From contig CAXXFD010000003.1 of NCBI GenBank assembly GCA_963662905.2, positions 496,001-560,000 on the forward strand: a DNA stretch of 64,000 nt. The letters are read 5' to 3'. The notes under the pieces are model-generated. The model had not been told where the DNA came from, searched no databases, and saw nothing but the letters and a program-made list of their open reading frames with translations. Source of the DNA: G963662905 sp963662905. GTDB lineage: Bacteria; Bacteroidota; Bacteroidia; Bacteroidales; WRLA01. Shown in pieces: positions 26,303 through 33,217 of the stretch. The first letter of the stretch is position 1, and each line of letters opens with the position of its first letter. Made by a program: the position numbers and the translations under genes.

Positions 26303-28384
26303 CTATTTTCGTTGTGGCGAAGAATACAGCTTTGAATTATCGCGGTAAGAACCCTGATCCTGAAACCAGTCATAGAAGTTTTGACCGCCGGATTCAGCCC
26401 AATCGGCAAATTTCAGATGGCCATCAATAACAGAAGCCCGTTCAATGGGATAATCAAATTGATCGATAATATTTAAAGCCCAGGGCAAATTTGTCGATGT
26501 TTTATAGTAACGTCCTGTTGAAGGATTGCTATCATCACTTGATGTTCCAAAAAGTGAAAGATCTGCATGGCTTGTAGGTGCTTTATCGGGAAGATGAACC
26601 TCTCTGCCCCTGTTCCGGTTTACCACAATAAAGGGATTGAATGGAGGCGTTCCTGCATCTGAGAGCGCAATGGGCTGTGTCAGGACAATCTGCAGGCTGA
26701 TGGTTTCCGGAGCTACATAAGGCGCTAAAGGATCGGTATTAACGCCGGTTCCACCACCCGGGAAGTCCATTACCTTATAGGCATTATCAAAAACAAAAAC
26801 CACACTTTTTGCCATTCCGGCTTCAGTATTATTGGGAGCCAGGCTTACATAATCTTCCGTTATAACCTGACCGTTAATACTTTGGATCAAAGAAGGGCTA
26901 AAAGGCATTTCAAAGGCAAAACCATTATGGTTTGAAGCGCCAAAAGCTTTTAAAACGAATTCGGCTTGCAGTTCTACCATTTCGTTTTCGCCATTGAGCA
27001 CCTGCAAAAAGCGATAATCCAAAACCATATCATTGAAATCATAATCACCTCGGCTGGGCCATAAATCTTCAAAAGCGAGCGTTCCATAAGAATTTGCATC
27101 CGGATAGAAGTTATCGAAAGCCTTTTCGGGATCATTGGGATAATCGTCAAAGCTATCGGAAACGCCGTCATTATCTGCATCGCTGTCGGTATATTCGATA
27201 ATTCCCAGGTTTTCGGTTTCAACGGCTACGATTGGATTTGCGGTAACATAGAACATCGCATCATTAAAATCATTATCGCACCAACCATCCCGTCTCAGGT
27301 CTTCAAAGCCCAGGACAAACAAATCGCGCCCGTTATCATTCAAAAGCACAGCATGTTGCCATAATTGCGGGTTTGTTTCAGGGTTTATTGCCGGATCAGA
27401 ATAAACAATGTGCTTGCCGCCTGTAACCTGTTGCTGAGATAAACTATATCCATCTGCAACCAAGACCCAACCTATAACGGTGTTTGCCGGAAACTGTCCC
27501 AAATACACTTTATCGCCCGACTGCAAATCACCACCGCTGCCCTGAAAGGAGGCATTCGGGAAAATTATTGTAACGGTATCTACATCCTGAGCTTGCTGTG
27601 GTGCATTGCCCAAAAGGTATTTATAATATCCGAAGCTGTTTTTATAGCCGGCACCTTCATGCACAAAAGTTACCCAAACATCAGCCGGCTGATCGAGGAT
27701 CAGGTTATGCACATAGCTATCATCGAGATATTCCGGGTGATATTGAGGAACAGGACGGTTTTCGGGAAAAGTTGCGTTCAGATCGTCATAAAAATCAGGG
27801 CTGATTACATCCGGTTCGATCAGATAATCGGGCATACCATTATAATTATAGCCTCCCATATATTTATAAACAGGCTGATATGCAACACTTTTAAAACTAT
27901 TGCCCTGATCAACAGGTTTAATGGATTTTAAAATTTGCACTTCATTGCGGACACCAAAGCTATAAACTATTTTTTGGCCTGTAATTTCAAGTTCAACAGC
28001 ATTTGGATAGCCAATATAATCCGTTCCAACATATAAGGAGCCAATGTAGTCGGGAACAGATATTTCGGCCTGGAGCACACCGTTTTTATCCGATCTGGCA
28101 GAAAATATTTTTCGCCCTTCCGCAGTTTCGTCTTCCGGATCAGCAAGATAAACATCAACCCGTACAGCAGGAACAGCTTCGTAGCGTGCATTGAGCGTTT
28201 TTATATCCAAAGAAACAGTATGCGACGTTTCAAAATTAAATTCCTCCGGGATATCAAGCTGAGTAATGTCTTTATCCTTATCGGAGGGGTCAGGCTGTTG
28301 AATATCGTCACGTTTACAAGACAGAAATATCAAACTGAACACAAAAATGACAAAAGGCAGTTTTAATGGGGCAAAAGCTTTCAT
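26303..28384 (-). CDS. LruC domain lipoprotein
   Basis: A 693-residue protein. The ATG at 28382-28384 gives a lipoprotein signal MKAFAPLKLPFVIFVFSLIF ending LSC with the lipid-bearing Cys at 23; the frame open to 28459 adds 25 residues that spoil the signal. An N-terminal beta region follows. At about 375-395 is a DUF4114-like segment (DGWCDNDFNDAMFYV), then a calcium-type acidic repeat (DSDADNDGVSDSFDDYPNDP). The LruC domain runs to the end and has WPSRGDYDFNDMVLDYRF. LruC proteins are surface or matrix proteins of Bacteroidota and Vibrio; the role here is unknown, perhaps adhesion. The RDD after Cys gives no clear sorting hint. Confidence 0.85.
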   Translation of the reverse strand: MKAFAPLKLPFVIFVFSLIFLSCKRDDIQQPDPSDKDKDITQLDIPEEFNFETSHTVSLDIKTLNARYEAVPAVRVDVYLADPEDETAEGRKIFSARSDKNGVLQAEISVPDYIGSLYVGTDYIGYPNAVELEITGQKIVYSFGVRNEVQILKSIKPVDQGNSFKSVAYQPVYKYMGGYNYNGMPDYLIEPDVISPDFYDDLNATFPENRPVPQYHPEYLDDSYVHNLILDQPADVWVTFVHEGAGYKNSFGYYKYLLGNAPQQAQDVDTVTIIFPNASFQGSGGDLQSGDKVYLGQFPANTVIGWVLVADGYSLSQQQVTGGKHIVYSDPAINPETNPQLWQHAVLLNDNGRDLFVLGFEDLRRDGWCDNDFNDAMFYVTANPIVAVETENLGIIEYTDSDADNDGVSDSFDDYPNDPEKAFDNFYPDANSYGTLAFEDLWPSRGDYDFNDMVLDYRFLQVLNGENEMVELQAEFVLKAFGASNHNGFAFEMPFSPSLIQSINGQVITEDYVSLAPNNTEAGMAKSVVFVFDNAYKVMDFPGGGTGVNTDPLAPYVAPETISLQIVLTQPIALSDAGTPPFNPFIVVNRNRGREVHLPDKAPTSHADLSLFGTSSDDSNPSTGRYYKTSTNLPWALNIIDQFDYPIERASVIDGHLKFADWAESGGQNFYDWFQDQGSYRDNSKLYSSPQRK

Positions 28385-28535
28385 AGGCTTGGGTTTTAAT
28401 GATGCTAATATACGAAATACCGATTGAAAAATCCAGTAGAAATCAGTTTTCGTGCTCATTTAAAGCGTAATTATGGCTTTTTGAAGCTATCTGTAGCGAG
28501 ATCATGCAAAAAAAGGATTTCCCGAAAACACAAAC

Positions 28536-28555
28536 ATTATCCGAAAACGGATAAT
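28536..28555. promoter_or_regulatory. Palindromic upstream site, possible activator binding site
   Basis: ATTATCCGAAAACGGATAAT, a perfect 8-bp inverted repeat with a 4-bp spacer. A half-site TTCGGATAAG lies at 28641-28650. They are about 180 and 75 bp upstream of the sigma-54-like promoter, a usual distance for enhancer-binding proteins. Confidence 0.45.
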
Positions 28556-28713
28556 CAATAGGATATTAAGTTATAATATACTCATTTTCAGACACATAAA
28601 TAGTATAATTAATTTAGGGTTAATTAATCATCATCATTTTTCGGATAAGGCAGCTTATTGGCTAAACTAATGACAATCTCATAAAACACTGATTACAAAC
28701 ATATTAAATATAT

Positions 28714-28730
28714 CGGCACGGATATTGCAT
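28714..28730 (+). promoter_or_regulatory. Sigma-54 type promoter
   Basis: CGGCACGGATATTGCAT matches the -24/-12 consensus TGGCACG-N4-TTGCW. GG (28715-28716) and GC (28727-28728) are 12 bp apart, as required. Expected transcription start is about 28740, giving a leader of about 20 bases to the ATG at 28760. Confidence 0.65.
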
Positions 28731-28759
28731 TCTAAAAAGCAAGGTAAAAGAATATTATT

Positions 28760-28897
28760 ATGTTAAAACTGGTTATTTTGCTCATAATTGGATTTGTTTC
28801 ATTGGTTTTGGTCAGTGGAATAATTTTCGCAGTCCGTCATGCACCTCTGGCTGAAGAACAGGAAGACGGAAGCTTACGATATTTAGAAGAAAGCTAA
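28760..28897 (+). CDS. 45-residue single-pass membrane protein
   Basis: The protein is MLKLVILLIIGFVSLVLVSG, then IIFAVRHAPLAEEQED and a short acidic tail ending LEES. One membrane segment covers residues 3-24 with an acidic cytoplasmic or periplasmic tail. I know no family for it. Three signals support it as a gene: a sigma-54-like promoter about 30-45 bp upstream, a good start context, and a rho-independent terminator about 20 bp after the stop. It therefore looks like a single-gene transcript controlled separately from its neighbours. Confidence 0.65.
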   Translation: MLKLVILLIIGFVSLVLVSGIIFAVRHAPLAEEQEDGSLRYLEES

Positions 28898-28917
28898 ATT
28901 ACACTCTTTTTGTTTTT

Positions 28918-28955
28918 AAAAGGCTGCTCACATCGGGCAGCCTTTCTTTTTTTAT
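28918..28955 (+). terminator. Rho-independent terminator after the 45-residue gene
   Basis: AAAGGCTGC pairs with GCAGCCTTT around a TCACATCGG loop, followed by a T-rich run. The last bases overlap the promoter of the next gene. Confidence 0.8.
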
Positions 28956-28960
28956 CTTTG
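28953..28960 (+). promoter_or_regulatory. Bacteroidota -7 element for the cNMP/AlbA_2 gene
   Basis: TATCTTTG, a perfect TAnnTTTG match, 20 bp before the ATG. Confidence 0.55.
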
Positions 28961-28980
28961 TTGAAAGAAAAATCAAAGAT

Positions 28981-29859
28981 ATGCCAAACGTAAAAACAGT
29001 TAAAGAAAGCCCTTTGTTCCGGGCTTTAACAGAAGTAGAAATCAGGGAATTTTTGCAATTCGGACAATATCAGCTTGTAAAAAAGGGAGATTATATCATC
29101 CATGCCCGCGAAAACAAACACAGCCTTTTTATTGTACTCTCGGGGCAACTTACTGCCGAAATTCCCGGTTCAGAAAATGTAAGTTATACCAATCCCGATT
29201 TTTTCGGCGAAATAGCATTTGTTAATGAGCATTACCGCGCCGCTTCCGTAATTGCCGATCAGGACTCTGAACTGATTTCGTTTGATCACAGCCTTTTGCA
29301 CAATCAGGAAATAAACACGGTCATATTAAAGAAAATCCTCATCAATATTGTAAACCGTATCAGCAGTTACCTGCGCACAAATTCCAATACTTCAAGCCGT
29401 TTGCTCATCCAAAATGGCGAAGATGAGAAAGTGGAGTTCAAATCAAGCCTGCGTTATAACCTGCATACCGGAAAATTTGACAAAAACATTGAGCAGGCCA
29501 GCCTGAAAACCATTGCCGCTTTCCTCAATTCCGAAGGAGGTACTTTATTGATCGGCGTTGAAGATAATGGAAATATATTCGGCCTTGAAAAAGACCAGTT
29601 TGCCAATGAAGACAAGGCAATGCTTCATTTATCAAATCTGGTAAAAACCAAGATATCCATGCATCACCTTACTTTCCTGAAAATCCACATTGAAGAAATG
29701 GATGGCAAGGATATTATGAGGGTAGATGTTCATCCGGCTAATTTACCGGCCTACTATTCAGGTAATAATGATGAAATATTTTATATACGTACCGGCCCGT
29801 CAACCTCCCAACTCAAAGTGAGCGAGCTTTATACGTATATTCAGAAAAGATTTTCTTAA
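28981..29859 (+). CDS. Cyclic-nucleotide-binding domain fused to Schlafen AlbA_2 domain
   Basis: A 292-residue cytoplasmic protein with two parts. Residues 1-130 are a cyclic-nucleotide-binding domain; its phosphate-binding cassette reads FFGEIAFVNEHYRAASVIA, with G76-E77 and R86 in the positions that hold the cyclic nucleotide. Residues about 148-260 are a Schlafen AlbA_2 domain (EKVEFKSSL, then FLNSEGGTLLIGVEDNGNIF). AlbA_2 domains bind nucleic acid and some Schlafen proteins are RNases. No Crp-type helix-turn-helix is present. The arrangement suggests nucleic-acid binding or cleavage switched by a cyclic nucleotide; this is inference. Its 3' end overlaps the opposite-strand DUF4197 gene by 4 bp. 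Confidence 0.85.
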   Translation: MPNVKTVKESPLFRALTEVEIREFLQFGQYQLVKKGDYIIHARENKHSLFIVLSGQLTAEIPGSENVSYTNPDFFGEIAFVNEHYRAASVIADQDSELISFDHSLLHNQEINTVILKKILINIVNRISSYLRTNSNTSSRLLIQNGEDEKVEFKSSLRYNLHTGKFDKNIEQASLKTIAAFLNSEGGTLLIGVEDNGNIFGLEKDQFANEDKAMLHLSNLVKTKISMHHLTFLKIHIEEMDGKDIMRVDVHPANLPAYYSGNNDEIFYIRTGPSTSQLKVSELYTYIQKRFS

Positions 29860-30602
29860 TCACCAAAAACCCTTTTCAGGATATCGTTAACGCGGGCAAG
29901 CGGATCGTGGCGGATCTGCTTTTCCTCTTCCGCGATTTTCACAAATAACCCATCGAGGGCTTTTGTTGTAACATACTCATCCAAAGGAACATTAACAGGA
30001 GTCAAGCCTGCAAGCTGACCGATCAGGCTATTGGCCACTTCATTATAATTTGATGTAAGAAAATCCCAGCTTTCATTAGCCGAAACGCCTTCTACCAATG
30101 GTTTCTCCAGCGATGAATTTACTTTAGGCTGATAAAGCGACTGTAATTTATTATAAGTATGATCAATCAGGTACTGCGTGGCGGCATTATCATCACCTTT
30201 AAGGATATTAAACGCATCGCTGATGGTCATTTCCGTGATAGCACTCCAAAAAACTTCTGCGGCTTCTCCGGCAGCATCCTCTGCGGCACGGTTCATTTTC
30301 AGTACCATTTCATCAACATAATCTTGTCCAAACGGCAACATTTCTATATTGTCGGTAATAACCGCCGCCTCTTCAGGCATTAAAATCTTAATAAGGGGAT
30401 CGCCAAAATATCCGTTCAAGGCCGAAACCCGGCTTACACTTGTATCTGTACTGACAATCAATGCCGACTTTAAGCCTTCAACAACCTCTGCTTCGGTTAA
30501 TGCCGGGCTAAGGTCATCAATAATTTCTTTGGTTTCTTCGCAGGATGTGAAAACAAAAACAGAAATGATTGCGGCGAAAAGAATGCTTTTTAAATGTTTC
30601 AT
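29856..30602 (-). CDS. DUF4197 lipoprotein
   Basis: A 248-residue protein with a lipoprotein signal (residues 1-20, lipid Cys at 21 in FTSC). The rest matches DUF4197: LTEAEVVEGLKSAL, then a helical domain with FWSAITEMTISDAFNILKGD and VTTKALDGLFVKIAEEEKQI, and the typical end ARVNDILKRVFGD. DUF4197 proteins are cell-envelope proteins of unknown function. The gene runs convergent to the cNMP/AlbA_2 gene and divergent from the thioesterase gene. Confidence 0.85.
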   Translation of the reverse strand: MKHLKSILFAAIISVFVFTSCEETKEIIDDLSPALTEAEVVEGLKSALIVSTDTSVSRVSALNGYFGDPLIKILMPEEAAVITDNIEMLPFGQDYVDEMVLKMNRAAEDAAGEAAEVFWSAITEMTISDAFNILKGDDNAATQYLIDHTYNKLQSLYQPKVNSSLEKPLVEGVSANESWDFLTSNYNEVANSLIGQLAGLTPVNVPLDEYVTTKALDGLFVKIAEEEKQIRHDPLARVNDILKRVFGD

Positions 30603-30695
30603 ATTTTAATTTAATTTTTAAGCTGACATACAGTAATATAGGAATAGGATTCTAACAAATTGCAGGCCAAATTTTAATATCAACTACAAAGCTAT

Positions 30696-30703
30696 TAATT
30701 TTG
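30696..30703 (+). promoter_or_regulatory. Bacteroidota -7 element for the thioesterase gene
   Basis: TAATTTTG, 41 bp before the ATG at 30745. Confidence 0.45.
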
Positions 30704-30744
30704 TTCAGTATTACATTATTCAGAAGAGGTTCAAAAACAATATT

Positions 30745-31221
30745 ATGAAACGCTTATACAATCCCTACCGGAAGCTCGAAGGGTACAATTGTTTCGGCTG
30801 TTCGCCCGACAACCCGATTGGGTTAAAACTAAATTTCTTTGAAGATGGAGAAAAAGTGATCAGCACCTGGAGCCCATCGATGGACTATCAGGGTTATTTT
30901 CACATTTTACATGGCGGCATACAAGCCACAATGATGGACGAAATTGCCAGTTGGGTGGTTTTGGTCAAAGTAAAAACAGCCGGCGTAACCAGCCGTTTGA
31001 ACTGCAAATACATAAAAAGCGTTGAGATTGACAAAGGCGCAATCAGGCTTGAAGCCAAATTACGCGAAATGAAGCGCAACTTGGCCTATATTGATGTTTC
31101 CCTTTTTGATGGCGAAGGTACTTTATGTGCCTCTGCAGAAGCCGTTTACTTCACTTTCCCGGAAGAAGTGGCACGCAAAAAACTACATTTCCCAAAAATT
31201 GAGGAATTTTACGAAGAATAG
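30745..31221 (+). CDS. PaaI-type hotdog thioesterase
   Basis: A 158-residue protein of the hotdog fold. HILHGGIQATMMDEIASWVV holds the HGG motif and the acidic residue (D or E) used in acyl-CoA hydrolysis, and EAVYFTF closes the sheet. The N-terminus has a CFGCSPDNPIGLKL motif common in PaaI-like proteins of Bacteroidota. Substrate unknown; it probably hydrolyses a small acyl-CoA in the cytoplasm. It is convergent with the serine hydrolase gene, with 8 bp between their stops. Confidence 0.85.
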   Translation: MKRLYNPYRKLEGYNCFGCSPDNPIGLKLNFFEDGEKVISTWSPSMDYQGYFHILHGGIQATMMDEIASWVVLVKVKTAGVTSRLNCKYIKSVEIDKGAIRLEAKLREMKRNLAYIDVSLFDGEGTLCASAEAVYFTFPEEVARKKLHFPKIEEFYEE

Positions 31222-31229
31222 CCCGCACA

Positions 31230-32333
31230 TTATAAATACTGCTCCCTGATTTGGCGAAAAAAGGCAATCCAGTCGATATTGGCCGATCCGGATCCAAAGC
31301 GCAGCATTACAAGATTATTTTTGGGATCGATATAAATGTATTGTCCCAAAATACCTTTGGCAAAGAAACTGCCATCATCAAGCACACGCCAATGCATGAT
31401 GTAGGGATATCCGCGCGAATCACGGGAATCGTTTTTTGTATTAAAAAGGGCATCGAAATAGGATTCCGGTATGATCTGTTTTCCGTTCCAGAAGCCCCGA
31501 TGCCGGCAAATCAAGCCAAAACGGGCAAAATCAATCAAAGCGGAATTCAAACAACAAAATGCTTTAATGGTCTGATGCTTTTTGCTATCGGTATTCCAGC
31601 TCGCATCATAAGCCATCCCGGCAGGTTTCCATAATTTTTCGCTTAGATATTCGTTCAGCTTCATGCCTGTTGCCGATTCAACAGCCATTGCAAGAAGCTG
31701 TGTATTAGCAGATTGATATTGATAATTATTTCCGGGCACATCAACTACTTTGAGTTGGCGCACAAATTTATCCAAGTGCGTTCCGTAATAAAACTTCGCC
31801 ATGTGCCCGAAAGGGTTGTAATAAGCTTCCGTAAAATTGAGGCCCGAGCGCATATTCATCAGGTCAATCAGATGGATTTGTTCAAAACCATTTGGCAGAT
31901 CCGGAACATAATCGGTTACGGGATCATCAAAACTTTTGATTTTTCCCTCCTCGCGTGCGATGCCGGCCAATACAGAAACCACAGATTTTGTAACGCTAAA
32001 GGAAGCCAGCACCGAGGCAGAATCAATATCCTTGAAATAGATTTCGCTTATGATGCGGTCATCTTTCAAAACCATAAAAGCCAGGCTTTTGTTTTTCTCC
32101 AGATAGGCGGAAAAATCCGGATGCTTTTTATCCACGAGCGAATCGGGAAGTATTGGGACAAAGGCATCGCCCCTACGAATCACCGACTCTTCATTTCCCT
32201 TTAAAACAGGAACTTCAGGGAATTTTCGGTAATCTTTTTCATCAGCAAAATTATAGTAGAAAAAACGGGCTACATGACAAGCATTCATAAGCAAGACAAT
32301 TAACAGCAGTATCGAGATGCGGAAATATTTCAT
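31230..32333 (-). CDS. Serine hydrolase of the beta-lactamase/DD-peptidase fold, lipoprotein
   Basis: A 367-residue protein. The ATG at 32331-32333 gives the lipoprotein signal MKYFRISILLLIVLLMNAC (Cys 19); an open frame upstream to 32375 is less likely. The catalytic S-x-x-K is in SFSVTKSVVSVLAGIA and the second motif is in NYQYQSANTQLLAMAVE (Y-x-S-x-N). This covers the class C/PBP-like hydrolases annotated as serine hydrolases or esterases. Location: periplasmic face of a membrane. The natural substrate cannot be given. It stands alone, with no operon partner. Confidence 0.88.
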   Translation of the reverse strand: MKYFRISILLLIVLLMNACHVARFFYYNFADEKDYRKFPEVPVLKGNEESVIRRGDAFVPILPDSLVDKKHPDFSAYLEKNKSLAFMVLKDDRIISEIYFKDIDSASVLASFSVTKSVVSVLAGIAREEGKIKSFDDPVTDYVPDLPNGFEQIHLIDLMNMRSGLNFTEAYYNPFGHMAKFYYGTHLDKFVRQLKVVDVPGNNYQYQSANTQLLAMAVESATGMKLNEYLSEKLWKPAGMAYDASWNTDSKKHQTIKAFCCLNSALIDFARFGLICRHRGFWNGKQIIPESYFDALFNTKNDSRDSRGYPYIMHWRVLDDGSFFAKGILGQYIYIDPKNNLVMLRFGSGSANIDWIAFFRQIREQYL

Positions 32334-32716
32334 AAGCAAAGCTTCATGGACAAAAATAACAAGATTGCGTATCACTCATACGAAAAAGGACAAATCTTCT
32401 TTTTGCGGATAATATTGGGGCTACGATAATGATTCTACTGGGAATTTCGTGGTAAGAAAAACTGATAAATCTCCTACAGATTCCTCCTTCCAAAGGCTAT
32501 CGGAATTCCTCATGCTTCGGAAAACTTTGTCGGAATGACGGGTTTTAAAAAGTCTGAGGGCAAATGCGGCGAGGACGCGTTTGAAATATATTATTGTGTC
32601 CTCGCCGCATTTGCCTTAAACACCTAATAAACAGCGTCATCCTATCTTTGCTTTTTAAGAAATATCGTAAAATTTAATAAATTCGTTGGATTAATAATAA
32701 ATAAGACGAAGGGAGG
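32334..32716. other. Intergenic region with repeat remnant
   Basis: No gene seen. The stretch TTCCTCATGCTTCGGAAAAC ... GGAATGACGGGTTTTAAAAA (about 32503-32550) also occurs at about 63030-63065. A perfect inverted repeat follows at 32559-32615. Confidence 0.5.
32559..32615. repeat. Perfect 18-bp inverted repeat
   Basis: GGCAAATGCGGCGAGGAC (32559-32576) and its exact complement (32598-32615) around a 21-bp AT-rich loop. Only the left arm's first part recurs near 63075. It could be a small hairpin element. Confidence 0.8.
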
Positions 32717-33159
32717 CAGGGCAAACGCATCATAAATATTATACCATTCTTTGACAATCCTATTCCTATGCATTTCAAATTCATTGGTAATAAAGCTGTT
32801 AGCTGTCTAAATCTATTTCGGCTTCAATCCCAAAGGGATTGCATATCTATAAAAGGAAATGTTAATTAAAGGTTCGACCCCGGACGGGGTCGTATGTGGC
32901 GTTCTGTGGTAACTCTTTATACATATTTGACCGCTCTGCGGTCTAAGCCGATTTATCTTTTTGCGGCATTTTCAGGCTGTTGAGGGTTCTTGTTAAGCAT
33001 ATAACCTCTCTGGTTTTCGCAAATGAGGTAATTTGCTGCTTTGTGCTTTAAACAGAAAAACTGTAATATATCAATCTGACACGAGACGTAAGTTTTTTTT
33101 TCAAACGCAACAAATATCCAGCCTGACAAATATAACTTGATCAAAATGCGTTTGCCCTG
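32717..33159. mobile_element. MITE, copy 1 (443 bp)
   Basis: Ends are CAGGGCAAACGCAT inverted repeats. The interior has three short hairpins: CAATCCCAAAGGGATTG, CGACCCCGGACGGGGTCG and GACCGCTCTGCGGTC. By eye it differs from the copy at 63478-63918 at about a dozen positions plus a 2-bp length change. No target duplication is visible here. No open frame of note. Confidence 0.85.
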
Positions 33160-33192
33160 AACTTCAGAGCTTCATTTACAAATAAGTTTATG

Positions 33193-33200
33193 TATATTTG
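33193..33200 (+). promoter_or_regulatory. Bacteroidota -7 element for the propeller kinase gene
   Basis: TATATTTG, 17 bp before the ATG at 33218. It overlaps the GTG at 33200, which therefore cannot be the start. Confidence 0.55.
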
Positions 33201-33217
33201 TGAATCGGAATACCACA

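Noticed and set aside
30156..30390. Plus-strand ORFs opposite the DUF4197, sensor kinase and LruC genes
   Set aside because: They are shadows of well-supported genes on the other strand, with no family features.
32873..32895. tRNA-like T-arm (GGTTCGACCCC)
   Set aside because: It is a hairpin inside the MITE, present in both copies; no acceptor, D or anticodon arms are around it.
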